In this document: in pieces, positions 8,263 through 18,597 of the stretch
Position numbering within the stretch: position 1 is the first letter of the stretch
How the letters are laid out: each line of letters starts with the position of its first letter
From: Bacillota bacterium
Lineage (GTDB): Bacteria > Bacillota > UBA4882 > UBA10575
Assembly: GCA_012838955.1 (NCBI GenBank)
Contig: DUOH01000028.1
Location: forward strand, 1 to 46,104
Length of the DNA: 46,104 nt
Direction: 5' to 3'
Notes under the pieces: generated by a model
Databases searched by the model: none
What the model saw: the letters and a program-made list of their open reading frames with translations, nothing else
What the model was told of the DNA's origin: nothing
Made by a program: the position numbers and the translations under genes

Positions 8263-9951
8263 GCTGATTCTCTGCTCTTCAGTAGCAGTCCGCCATGTCA
8301 AGTACCCGCCGTTCAAGTTTTTTACAAAAAAGCCGTGTTGTTTCAAAATCCGCGCGGCAATATAGGCTCGTAACCCAACGTGGCAATAAACAATAACCTC
8401 CTTATCCTTAGGCAACTCACTGATTTTTCTTCTTAATTTCGATAAAGGAATATGCTGCGAGTCTTCGATGAATCCCGCCTGCCTCTCCCCTTCCTCCCTG
8501 ACATCCAATATAATACTGTTGATCCGATCCCTGCGCGTCAGCTCATACCAGTGACAGACTTCTACATCTTGAGAAAGGATATTGCCTGCCACATAACCGG
8601 CGATATTAACCGGATCTTTTGCTGAAGAGTAAGGCGGAGCATAAGCCAATTCCAAGCTGCTCAGAGCACTGACCTCTCCTCCTAGTTTAATCGCTGTGGC
8701 CAAGACATCAAGGCGTTTATCCACTCCTTTGTACCCAACCACCTGCGCTCCCAGGATCTTCCCGTCAGGAGAAAAGTTCAACTTAATACTGAGGGGAGAT
8801 GAATCAGGGTAATAAGTAGCGTTCGAGAAGGAATGGATGATCGTGGAGAAGTACGGCGTCTCTTTCCGTCGCAAATCTTCCTCGGTTAACCCGACTGAAC
8901 CAGCGGTCATGGCAAAGACCTTAGCCACACTGACGCCGATGACGCCTTCATACTTAACCATCCGGCCCGCCAGCGCGTTCGCAACCAAACGTCCTTGACG
9001 GTTTGCCGGTCCAGCCAAGGGGAGTAAGGCCGCTTGCCCGGTAATGGAGTTTGTCACTTCAATGGCATCTCCGACTGCATAAATATGCGGGTCCGAGGTC
9101 TGAAAATTCTCGTTTACTTTAATGCCGCCGGTCTCTCCTAGTTCCAGACCGGCTTCGGCAGCCAATGAAGTATCCGGTCGAACACCTACGCCTAAAACCA
9201 CCAGATCCGCAGGGATCCGCCGCCCATCAGCCAACACGCCCCAGCTTCCGTCAGTATCCCGCTCAATCCGGTGTAAGGCAGCGGATAAATATAAAGATAC
9301 CCCCTCCGCCCTGAGTTCTTGATGCAGGATAGCCGCCATCTCAAAATCGAGGTTCTTTGCCAACACCCGGTCGGCCATCTCCACCAGTGAAACACAGAGG
9401 CCGGCTTGCCGTAGATTCTCCGCCATCTCTAAACCAATAAACCCCGCGCCCACCACCAGGGCGCTAACGGGTCTTTCTTCCTGGCGCTTATCCGCGTTCA
9501 GGCGCTTGTGGATATAATTTTTTATCCGGTCAGTATCTTTTATGTTTCTTAAAGTAAAAACATTCTCTCCTTCCGCTCCGGCAATCACCGGTTTTACCGG
9601 GAAAGCGCCAGGCGCCAAGAGTAGCAGATCATAGTGGAGTCTATATGGTTCTCCCGTATTAACCGGCCTAATCTCAACCTCCCGCTTCTCTCGGTCGATC
9701 CTCGTCACTTCTTCTCCGGTTCTGACTTGAATATTATACCGGGTTCTCATCCCCTCCGGTGTCTGCACCAACAGTTTCTCCCGGTCGGGAATTACTCCCC
9801 CGAGGTAATAGGGGAGTCCACAGTTGGCATAGGAAATATACTCTCCTTTCTCCACCAAGATTATCTCCATCTCTTCATCGAGCCTGCGTAAGCGGGTTGC
9901 TGCGCTTGCCCCGCCAGCCACCCCGCCGACGATAATTACTCGTTTCTGCAA
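8254..9951 (-). CDS. CoA-disulfide reductase with C-terminal rhodanese domain
   Basis: A flavin-dependent pyridine nucleotide-disulfide oxidoreductase fused to a rhodanese, 565 residues. The family reduces CoA disulfide, CoA persulfide or polysulfide with NAD(P)H. The FAD-binding GGVAGGAS is near residue 10, and the single active Cys44 lies in SYANCGLPYY. The NAD(P)H-binding VVGAGFIGLEMAENL is near 165 and the second FAD motif AVGDAIEV near 290. The rhodanese domain spans about 465-560 with catalytic Cys in VYCHVGLRAY. The longest frame starts at GTG 9966, but GGAGGT then falls inside the gene, 7 bases before TTG at 9951, which gives the natural N-terminus MQKRVIIVGG. The ArsR gene lies 57 bases upstream in the same direction and probably controls it. 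Confidence 0.9.
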   Translation of the reverse strand: MQKRVIIVGGVAGGASAATRLRRLDEEMEIILVEKGEYISYANCGLPYYLGGVIPDREKLLVQTPEGMRTRYNIQVRTGEEVTRIDREKREVEIRPVNTGEPYRLHYDLLLLAPGAFPVKPVIAGAEGENVFTLRNIKDTDRIKNYIHKRLNADKRQEERPVSALVVGAGFIGLEMAENLRQAGLCVSLVEMADRVLAKNLDFEMAAILHQELRAEGVSLYLSAALHRIERDTDGSWGVLADGRRIPADLVVLGVGVRPDTSLAAEAGLELGETGGIKVNENFQTSDPHIYAVGDAIEVTNSITGQAALLPLAGPANRQGRLVANALAGRMVKYEGVIGVSVAKVFAMTAGSVGLTEEDLRRKETPYFSTIIHSFSNATYYPDSSPLSIKLNFSPDGKILGAQVVGYKGVDKRLDVLATAIKLGGEVSALSSLELAYAPPYSSAKDPVNIAGYVAGNILSQDVEVCHWYELTRRDRINSIILDVREEGERQAGFIEDSQHIPLSKLRRKISELPKDKEVIVYCHVGLRAYIAARILKQHGFFVKNLNGGYLTWRTATEEQRISGR

Positions 9952-10008
9952 GACACTTACCTCCACTATATTTATATATTTTAATAAAACAATATATTTA
10001 TGAAAAAA

Positions 10009-10311
10009 TTATTCCCCATCCTTAGTAAACAAGGCATTAATCAGCCGTTCGGCAAAAGGGTTGACCAATTTATAATAAACCTCAACCCCTACTCTCTTCC
10101 CTTTTATGATTCCACCGGATCTTAACTTCGCTAAATGCTGAGAAATAGTGGATTGAGGCATATTCAAACAATGCTGTATAAAGCTGACATTGCATTCCCT
10201 CTTTCCAGCCAAACCCTTAACGATGCAAAGACGTACCGGATGAGCCAGTATCTTTAATAATTCCGCCTTTAAGGTTAGATCTTCCATTTCGGCGCTTTGA
10301 AATCCTTCCAC
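10009..10311 (-). CDS. ArsR-family winged-helix repressor, cysteine-containing
   Basis: About 100 residues with the ArsR/SmtB fold: a LAHPVRLCIVKGL segment at the N-terminus, the recognition helix QSTISQHLAKLRSGGII in the middle and the VYYKLVNPFAERLINALF dimer helix at the end. Three Cys are spaced RLC, REC and QHC before and within the DNA-binding helices. The canonical ArsR metal motif ELCVCDL is absent, so thiol or persulfide sensing is plausible given the downstream sulfur reductase; that is inference. The start is probably GTG at 10311, which lies 7 bases from GGAGG, rather than the adjacent TTG at 10314, which lies 4. Confidence 0.88.
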   Translation of the reverse strand: MEGFQSAEMEDLTLKAELLKILAHPVRLCIVKGLAGKRECNVSFIQHCLNMPQSTISQHLAKLRSGGIIKGKRVGVEVYYKLVNPFAERLINALFTKDGE

Positions 10312-10406
10312 CAAATAACCTCCAATTCAAAGGAAAAATTGTACGCAAAAACAAAAAGGATTACAGTCGCTGGTTTTTACCTGAAACAAAGAAATATTTC
10401 ATGTCT

Positions 10407-10434
10407 ATTATATTACGATAATTTAATTTGTAAA
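10407..10434 (-). promoter_or_regulatory. Promoter and likely operator of the arsR-coaDR operon
   Basis: On the minus strand TTTACA (10429-10434) and TATAAT (10407-10412) are 16 bases apart. An ATTAT/ATAAT inverted repeat with a 6-base spacer (10407-10422) covers the -10 box, a suitable place for autorepression by the ArsR protein. Confidence 0.65.
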
Positions 10435-10455
10435 GCTTTTCCCGGAGTATTTTTT

Positions 10456-10500
10456 TAAAAAAAAACACACCCTCCAACTAAAATATTGGATAGTGTGTGC
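10456..10500 (-). terminator. Terminator after the small membrane protein gene
   Basis: On the minus strand ACACACTATCCAA pairs with TTGGAGGGTGTGT around a short AT-rich loop and is followed by nine T. It closes the transcript of the genes at 10614-11673. Confidence 0.85.
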
Positions 10501-10613
10501 AACCAATTGTCAGTTTCAGCTTCCTCTAGCCAAGACTGTTTACTCTACCTCTATATGCTCCGTCTCCTTAGGGCCAACTTCTCGATCTTCTTTAAGATTA
10601 ATCCACTTGCGGA

Positions 10614-10979
10614 TTAATTCTCTTGGGGGCGTTCCTCCTCCCTCACCTGGGTTGACAACCGTTCCGGAAAGACCAAATCCACCAACCCAATTAAAGCCGC
10701 GGCCAGGGCCGTTCCGGAGAGGGGCGTTCGCATCCTGCCCACCATCATGGCATAGAAGTACACCGCTACTGCAGACGTTAGGAAGAGAATTAGGCTACGT
10801 TCCCAAGCAGTATGGGGTTTGAGTGCCAAATCCACCACAGCGGAGATTAGCGCAATCAGGAACGCCGTCGCTGCCAAATGAAGGTAAGTAAAACCGGAAA
10901 AACCCCCAATCAGATATCCCAACAAGAAGAGGACCAGAAATGCTGAGGCGAAGCGAATCATAAACCTCGTCCAGTTCAT
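10614..10979 (-). CDS. Small integral membrane protein, DUF2512/YndM-like
   Basis: A 121-residue protein with four predicted membrane segments, about residues 7-27, 30-50, 58-75 and 80-100. The layout and the segment ALISAVVDLALKPHTAWERS resemble the DUF2512 (YndM) family of spore-forming Firmicutes; the match is judged by eye. The longest frame starts at 11069, inside the hydrolase gene, but AAGGAGG is placed 11 bases before ATG at 10979 and the membrane segment follows directly, so I use that start. The C-terminus ends in a charged tail near a run of five C at 10625-10629. In the alternative frame, 24 further charged codons continue to a stop at 10540, so a frameshift may have shortened the protein. 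Confidence 0.65.
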   Translation of the reverse strand: MNWTRFMIRFASAFLVLFLLGYLIGGFSGFTYLHLAATAFLIALISAVVDLALKPHTAWERSLILFLTSAVAVYFYAMMVGRMRTPLSGTALAAALIGLVDLVFPERLSTQVREEERPQEN

Positions 10980-11043
10980 TACTTTTCGTTCCTCCTTCCC
11001 CTGGAAGCTTTCTAGAATCTTAACCGCCAGGACTCCTTCTTGT

Positions 11044-11673
11044 TCATAGACCAAAAACGTGCTTGCCAATGCGGGCGATAATCCTCCGGGACCAGATCCA
11101 TCTGCTCACCGGCTTCGCCGGGTTGAAGAAGAATAATGCCCCTCCGGAAGGATCCCACCCATTAATCGCGTCTCGAGCGGCTTTAATCGAATCTGCATTT
11201 GGATTGGTGTACACCCGGCCGTTGGAGACAGACTCAAAGGCATTAGGTTGGTACATGACTCCCGCCAGTGTATTGGGGAATTTGGGACTGTCTATTCTAT
11301 TCAAGACAACCGCTCCGACAGCCACTTTACCGACATACGGCTCGGCCTCGGCTTCCGCATGGATCAACCTGGCTAATAAGTATGAATTGACTCCAACTCT
11401 GGATCCCCCGGCTCTTCTGGCGGCACGCCCCGTGGACCCCGTAGGGATGGTCAAGCGTTGGCCAATCCGCAGATGAGTCCCGATACCATTTGCTTGCCTT
11501 AAGCGAGCTACAGACACTCCGACCCGCCTCGAAATCTTGTAGAGAGTGTCGCCCCTTCTCACCGTATAGGTCCAATCGGCTGAAGCAGGCCTCCCCAGTA
11601 AGAAGGTGAGCACTACCGAAAAAACCAGCACTCTAAGGAGACTCCTCTCCTTCATGAACAGCTTATTCTTCAT
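11044..11673 (-). CDS. LysM domain plus SleB-type cell wall hydrolase
   Basis: 209 residues. A signal peptide (LRVLVFSVVLTFLLGRPASA) is followed by one LysM domain (YTVRRGDTLYKISRRVGVSV to LTIP) and a Hydrolase_2/SleB catalytic domain starting LLARLIHAEAEAEPYVGKVA, whose first Glu is the expected catalytic acid. The AFESVSNGR and ALFFFNPAK segments are typical of SleB. Such enzymes are lytic transglycosylases of spore cortex during germination; related ones act on vegetative peptidoglycan, so the exact role is open. GGGAGG lies 9 bases before the chosen ATG, whereas the longest frame's upstream ATG at 11694 lacks a site. The DUF2512-like gene follows after 64 bases, probably in the same transcript. 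Confidence 0.9.
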   Translation of the reverse strand: MKNKLFMKERSLLRVLVFSVVLTFLLGRPASADWTYTVRRGDTLYKISRRVGVSVARLRQANGIGTHLRIGQRLTIPTGSTGRAARRAGGSRVGVNSYLLARLIHAEAEAEPYVGKVAVGAVVLNRIDSPKFPNTLAGVMYQPNAFESVSNGRVYTNPNADSIKAARDAINGWDPSGGALFFFNPAKPVSRWIWSRRIIARIGKHVFGL

Positions 11674-11816
11674 TGGCAAGTCCCTCCCATACATTTACTT
11701 TTTTTATACTTGCCAAGAAAAAAGAGAAGTATGTATATGTTCATCAGGTAAAAAAAGCTGTTCCTTTAAGTACGGAACGCCCTGCGCTCTCTGATCATCC
11801 TCTGGACCCCAGTTCT

Positions 11817-14184
<2,368 letters not shown>

Positions 14185-14215
14185 AAAAAAGTTCCGCCTA
14201 TAGACGGAACTTCTT
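14185..14215 (-). terminator. Terminator after the GltB-like gene
   Basis: On the minus strand GTTCCGTC and GGCGGAAC form an 8-bp stem with a TATA loop followed by six T. Confidence 0.9.
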
Positions 14216-14286
14216 AGAACATTGATTTAAATTTCAAAACTCAACCTATCACACAATGAACAGCCGGTAACGGACAATAAGTGTCT

Positions 14287-15687
14287 TTACATAGAATTCC
14301 GACCAATCGGTGCGTATAGTCCAATCTCTACTCCGGTCATCTTTGCCACCTCCGGAGTTAAGGCGCACAAATCAGTAGGGGAGAGCTCCCGGAGGGACTT
14401 CCGGCCCAAACTGCCCATGGCCAATTTTATCTCCTGCATACAACTGAGTAAAAAATTCATCACACTTTTTGCCCCCACCTCCGGAGCGAGCTTATCCTTG
14501 TCCGGACCAATCTCAAAAATCAGATTCGTTGGTGGCTCCCACGGTACAACCTTTGTCAACTGAGTATGAGCTAAAGCCAATAAGGCGACGGTCCCGATGG
14601 CGACCGCATCTGCCCCCAAAGCCAGGGCTTTTAAGAAATGTCCGGGTGTATACAGACCTCCGGAGATGATCACGGAAATTCTGTCTTTTACTCCCTTTCT
14701 TTTCAAGAATTCCACCGTTCGGCAGAGAGCCGGAAGGCTTGGCAAACCAAGGTCATCAGCGAGGATACCGGGGCCGTAATTAATCCCGCCCTCCGTACCG
14801 TCTATGGAGATGAAATCAGGGTTAGCCCTGATCATCACCGCCAATTCTTTCTCCAACCAATGGGTGGCCCCGATCTTAATCCCAATGGGCACACCGCCTG
14901 TTATTTGCCTTAATCTACGCACTAAAGCCGCCAGATCGGTCCCGTTACGTACCCCCGGCATTTGCGCCCCAAAACTTAACCCTTCATCCTTTCTCAACCC
15001 CAACTCCCGTCGGAATTCAGTACTAATCTCCTTAGGGAGCAGTTTAACCTGGGCCGAACCCAAGGCCCCATAACCGAGTTGAATCTCGATCATGTCACCG
15101 TTTTTTAGTGTCTCCTCCTCATTGCCCCAAGTTCCCCGATGATATTGGATGATTACCTTCTTGGCCAGCCTTCGTTCTTCAGGCAAGAGAGGGCCTACTC
15201 CGATGTTGGTCGCCGTATTCAGCTTTGCAGTCGCCTCCGCCAGGGCCAACCGGGTTTTTTTCGAAAGTCCAATCCCATAGGCCATCCCCCCGAGCATAAT
15301 CGGCAAATCAATCACTAGCGGCTTCTCGGCATACCTGCCGATGGTTACCTTTGTATCCACCGCCTCAGGAGGAAGGGGTCTTCTCGTTAAGTAGACCGGG
15401 TTAAAGAGCAATTTATCCCAGGGCGACAACTGCCGTGGGGAACCGAAAGGTCTCTTCAACGGTTCGCCGCTGGTTCCTCTGAGATCAGTCTCCAAGACAT
15501 TCTGCAGGCCAACTTTGGAAAGAACATTATACATCTCAATGAGATTTTCCGGATAAGGATCTACCATTATTCTTTTGATAATCTTATCCGTCAAACCATT
15601 GATCAACGGCTTCTTGAGGAGCAAAAAAAGAAGGCCGAGGCAGAGAAGGCTAAGTAGTATAGCCAGAAGCTCATCAATGAACTGCAA
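14287..15687 (-). CDS. Membrane-anchored GltB-like FMN-binding glutamate synthase domain protein
   Basis: 466 residues. An N-terminal membrane helix (ELLAILLSLLCLGLLFLLL) precedes a TIM-barrel domain of the glutamate synthase large-subunit type. Segments include LPIMLGGMAYGIGLSKKT, IGVGPLLPEERR, IKIGATHWLEKELA, ISIDGTEGGINYGPG and ISGGLYTPGHFLKALALGADAVAIGT, the last being the FMN phosphate site. There is no glutaminase domain and I see no CX5CX4C cluster-binding motif, so it is not a full glutamate synthase. Stand-alone members of this family have uncertain substrates. The longest frame starts at 15711, but AAGGAGG then sits inside it, 7 bases before TTG at 15687, which I take as the start. 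Monocistronic, with its own terminator. Confidence 0.82.
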   Translation of the reverse strand: MQFIDELLAILLSLLCLGLLFLLLKKPLINGLTDKIIKRIMVDPYPENLIEMYNVLSKVGLQNVLETDLRGTSGEPLKRPFGSPRQLSPWDKLLFNPVYLTRRPLPPEAVDTKVTIGRYAEKPLVIDLPIMLGGMAYGIGLSKKTRLALAEATAKLNTATNIGVGPLLPEERRLAKKVIIQYHRGTWGNEEETLKNGDMIEIQLGYGALGSAQVKLLPKEISTEFRRELGLRKDEGLSFGAQMPGVRNGTDLAALVRRLRQITGGVPIGIKIGATHWLEKELAVMIRANPDFISIDGTEGGINYGPGILADDLGLPSLPALCRTVEFLKRKGVKDRISVIISGGLYTPGHFLKALALGADAVAIGTVALLALAHTQLTKVVPWEPPTNLIFEIGPDKDKLAPEVGAKSVMNFLLSCMQEIKLAMGSLGRKSLRELSPTDLCALTPEVAKMTGVEIGLYAPIGRNSM

Positions 15688-15872
15688 AGCTGTTCCTCCT
15701 TGAGAGATCATTCCTGCTTATTTATGCTCTCTCCGATTTCACTTTTTCATACTTTATAGGATAAAAACGAACAGCAGCCCACAAAGCGTAAGCCTTCGCC
15801 ATTTTCTGCTCCACCCAACCAAAACCTATCCGTATCTCACCATAGTTCAACCCATTCCTTCACTATAATTTG

Positions 15873-16613
15873 TTATGGAGCGAAGGTCTGAATAACAAGT
15901 GTGATCACGTAGTAAAGCAGGGGAATAAATACCGCCGGCAGAAGATTTCCCACACGCATCCTTTTTATCTCCAGGATGTTAAATCCAATCGCCATAATCA
16001 AGACGCTGCCTACCAATGACATCTGGCTAATCACCGCCTCAGTCAATAACGGCCTGAGTAGCCCGGCCAGCAAGGTAATACCACCTTGATAAAGGACGAC
16101 GGGCGCTGCAGAAAAGGCTACGCCCAAACCCATACTGGCGGCGAAGATTACTGCGGTTACCCCGTCCAGAACAGACTTGGAGAAAAGGATGGTAGGATTG
16201 GCGGAGAGTCCATCCTGTAACGCCCCTACAATTGCCATGGCTCCGACGCAATACATTAAGCTGGCGGTAATAAACCCTTGCGCAAAGTTCCCCTCTTTCG
16301 CGGCCAACTTATGCTGGACCCAACTGCCCATCTGCTCCAACTTCTTCTCAATTTCAAGGAGTTCTCCCAGAAGGCCGCCGACGACCAAACTAAAGATCAT
16401 CAACATAATATGACTACTACCCAGCTGACCCTGGTCATCAAGGAAGAAGATTCCTTGTAGAGTTCCAGAAAGACCAATAATAATTACTGCCAATCCAATG
16501 GCCTGCATGATCAGGTCTTTAAAACGTTTTGGCAGCCCGCTTTTAATGAGCATTCCTACAACCGCCCCGGCTATAATGGCTAGCGCGTTAACGATAGTTC
16601 CTATGCCAATCAT
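15873..16613 (-). CDS. DUF554 (YdfK-like) integral membrane protein
   Basis: 246 residues with about seven hydrophobic segments. The N-terminus MIGIGTIVNALAIIAGAVVG and the conserved ASLMYCVGAMAIVGALQDG and ILFSKSVLDGVTAVIFAASMG stretches are typical of DUF554, a family of unknown transport-like function. An AGGAGG site lies 7 bases before the ATG. It is divergent from the DUF4342 gene; the 309-base gap between them shows no convincing consensus promoter. Confidence 0.85.
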   Translation of the reverse strand: MIGIGTIVNALAIIAGAVVGMLIKSGLPKRFKDLIMQAIGLAVIIIGLSGTLQGIFFLDDQGQLGSSHIMLMIFSLVVGGLLGELLEIEKKLEQMGSWVQHKLAAKEGNFAQGFITASLMYCVGAMAIVGALQDGLSANPTILFSKSVLDGVTAVIFAASMGLGVAFSAAPVVLYQGGITLLAGLLRPLLTEAVISQMSLVGSVLIMAIGFNILEIKRMRVGNLLPAVFIPLLYYVITLVIQTFAP

Positions 16614-16922
16614 GATATACCTCCTGTACTGTCATCTAGACAAAAGCGCCGATTAGACTTAATTCTCTTTGCCACCGAAGTTTCCTCCATTCATAACTAA
16701 TTAAACTAGAGGCTGGACAGGTCTACGTCCGACAAAGGTAATAACCCTCCTCTTGGCATCCGATCGTTATATACACTGTAGCAAAAGAGTATCCATCCAG
16801 AAAGGAACAACTAAATCCGTGTCGAACATCTTGACTAACCAAACTTACAACGGGGAAAATATAATCAAAAGTCTATGGCAAAACCGAAGTATCCCAATTT
16901 AAGATAGGGGGGGTTAGGAAAG

Positions 16923-17174
16923 ATGAGTACAGAGAAGATTCGCCAAGAGGAATTCAAAGTGAAGGGCGAAGATGTGGTGGCCAAAATCAAAGAATTATTG
17001 CATGAGGGCAATATTCGCCGGATCATCATTAAAAATGAAGACGGAAGATCCATAATTGAAATTCCACTCACCGTAGGAGTAGTGGGGGCGATGATCGCTC
17101 CGGTCTGGGCGGCCATTGGCGCGATCGCCGCTTTAGTCGCTAAGTTAACCATTGTCGTAGAAAAACTTGAGTAA
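16923..17174 (+). CDS. DUF4342 small protein
   Basis: 83 residues in two parts. A charged N-terminal half resembles a UBA-like helical domain (EEFKVKGEDVVAKIKELLHE), followed by a beta-rich segment (IRRIIIKNEDGRSIIEIPL). A hydrophobic C-terminal stretch (VGVVGAMIAPVWAAIGAIAA) could contact the membrane. This layout matches DUF4342, function unknown. GGAAAG precedes the ATG closely. It converges on the histidine kinase, leaving only 16 bases between stop codons and no visible terminator. Confidence 0.8.
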   Translation: MSTEKIRQEEFKVKGEDVVAKIKELLHEGNIRRIIIKNEDGRSIIEIPLTVGVVGAMIAPVWAAIGAIAALVAKLTIVVEKLE

Positions 17175-17190
17175 AGCTTGGAAGGCCGGG

Positions 17191-18108
17191 CTAAGTTTGG
17201 ATTTGGGGGCTAAAACCCTTTTCTCTTTTTGGCAGTTCAATCTGGAATTCAGTACCTTTTTCCGGATGCGAATGGACTTCAATCGTCCCCTTCAGTTCGG
17301 AAATGAGTTTCTTTGCTATATACAAACCGAATCCGTGGCCGGCTTCTTCCTTTGTGGAGAAACCGCATTCAAAGAGGCTGCTTGGATTAGTCTTCTCCGG
17401 CAAAATGGTGGGAGTCCAGATTTGAAAGATGAATCTATCCTCCGAATCCATAATATACAGGACAATCTCTGGTTCAACTCCTCTCTTTCGTTCTTGGGCT
17501 TTTACTGCTTCCAAGGCATTGTTCAAGATATTACTGAAGATCTGATTGATCTTATCCCAAGAAAAGTTAAAATCCTCCAAACTAAGGGCAGACTCCACTG
17601 TGAATTTAATATTTTCCGTAGCTGCTTTGGCCTGAGTCACCAGGAAGATTCCCTGTAAAACCGGGCAGCGAATTTCGTCAAAGGCTAGTGGATCAATAAT
17701 AGTAATCTGCTCTTCCTTCAGATACCTCAGGATACTCTTTGTGTCATTCAGTTCCGCCCAAACCTTAATCACATTCAGGTGATTCTTGAAATCATGATGC
17801 TGAATCCGCAGACTCTGGATCAAATCCCGGCTCTGTTCCAACTGCATTTGGCTGGTTTTAATCTTCATCTCCTCTTCTGCCAGGAATTTCTTTAAACAAA
17901 TAACAGCGCCAATCCCCAAGAGGGTGAGGATGGAAGATGCTACATAAACATTGCAAAAGAGAATCAACATGCGGCAAGAATGAATGCCCTCTGACAGAAA
18001 ATTCACCGGGATTAAGAAGACGCATAACATAAGAAAACTCTGAACAATCACGATTAGGGTAGCATACAGGAGGATCTTTTTCTTACCATTCGTGCTTATT
18101 TTACCCAT
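17191..18108 (-). CDS. Orphan sensor histidine kinase, SpoOB/AgrC-type
   Basis: 305 residues. Two membrane helices (about 12-34 and 47-72) are joined by a short outside loop, so there is no large extracellular sensor domain. A coiled linker leads to the H-box HHDFKNH (104-110), which matches the SpoOB/DcuS/AgrC type rather than the classic HisKA type. The ATPase domain has the N-box NILNNALEAV (193-202) and the G-box GHGFGLYIAKK (257-267). No response regulator is adjacent; in Firmicutes such orphans often feed Spo0A, which is only a possibility here. GAGG lies 5 bases before the ATG. A 33-codon ORF in another frame overlaps its first 13 bases. Confidence 0.88.
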   Translation of the reverse strand: MGKISTNGKKKILLYATLIVIVQSFLMLCVFLIPVNFLSEGIHSCRMLILFCNVYVASSILTLLGIGAVICLKKFLAEEEMKIKTSQMQLEQSRDLIQSLRIQHHDFKNHLNVIKVWAELNDTKSILRYLKEEQITIIDPLAFDEIRCPVLQGIFLVTQAKAATENIKFTVESALSLEDFNFSWDKINQIFSNILNNALEAVKAQERKRGVEPEIVLYIMDSEDRFIFQIWTPTILPEKTNPSSLFECGFSTKEEAGHGFGLYIAKKLISELKGTIEVHSHPEKGTEFQIELPKREKGFSPQIQT

Positions 18109-18197
18109 TCTGCCCTCGTCGCAAAGGTCTCCCCAGGAAACTGCTTTGCTTCAAAATCTATTTTCCTAAATTCTTCTGATTTTTTAATATTAGACAT
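18096..18197 (-). CDS. Possible 33-residue microprotein overlapping the kinase start
   Basis: An ATG-initiated frame encodes MSNIKKSEEFRKIDFEAKQF followed by 13 residues ending AEWVK. It overlaps the histidine kinase gene by 13 bases in a different frame, the arrangement of translationally coupled pairs. An AGGA site is present but 12 bases from the ATG. No family is recognised; it lacks an obvious signal peptide or the Cys of AgrD-type pheromones. Confidence 0.3.
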   Translation of the reverse strand: MSNIKKSEEFRKIDFEAKQFPGETFATRAEWVK

Positions 18198-18597
18198 CGA
18201 ACCGAATTATCCTGCGTCTTTTGGATTGATTAAATATTGAAAAATAATCAAATAAGCTTTTCTTGCCCTCTCCACTCTGTCAAAGTCTCATGCCCCACTC
18301 CTGGTAGCTCATGATAGACCAGAGGGACGCTGAGGAGCTGCTGGAGAGTTTAGACCTCATCTCCGGAAAACCCGTGTAACCCGATTACAGCTCCAGATTC
18401 ACGGGGCCCGGCGCCGTATCGGATACTGATACGCCCCAACAGGGATGTAAGCTTCCAACCGGTCAACCCAACCTCAACGTAGAAATCTACCCTATTCACT
18501 AACTAAGCATGATCACAATATATTAACTAAGGGGGCATCCTCTCACTTGCTAATGCATACGCGCAGTATTCTTTACTTCCCGTTTGGAGGTGCGATC
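18198..18597. other. Intergenic stretch between the kinase and patatin genes
   Basis: About 400 bases. A GC-rich inverted segment near 18400-18440 contains GTATC/GATAC and GGGGC/GCCCC arms and could fold into a hairpin, but it has no T tract. A 22-codon open frame at 18311-18379 lacks a ribosome binding site. No RNA family is recognised. Confidence 0.4.

Noticed and set aside
16850-16922. SigF/SigG-like -10 (GGGGAAAATA) before the DUF4342 gene
   Set aside because: No matching -35 element at the right distance.
18311-18379. 22-codon open frame with coding-like composition between the kinase and patatin genes
   Set aside because: No ribosome binding site, no homology seen, and too short to distinguish from chance.
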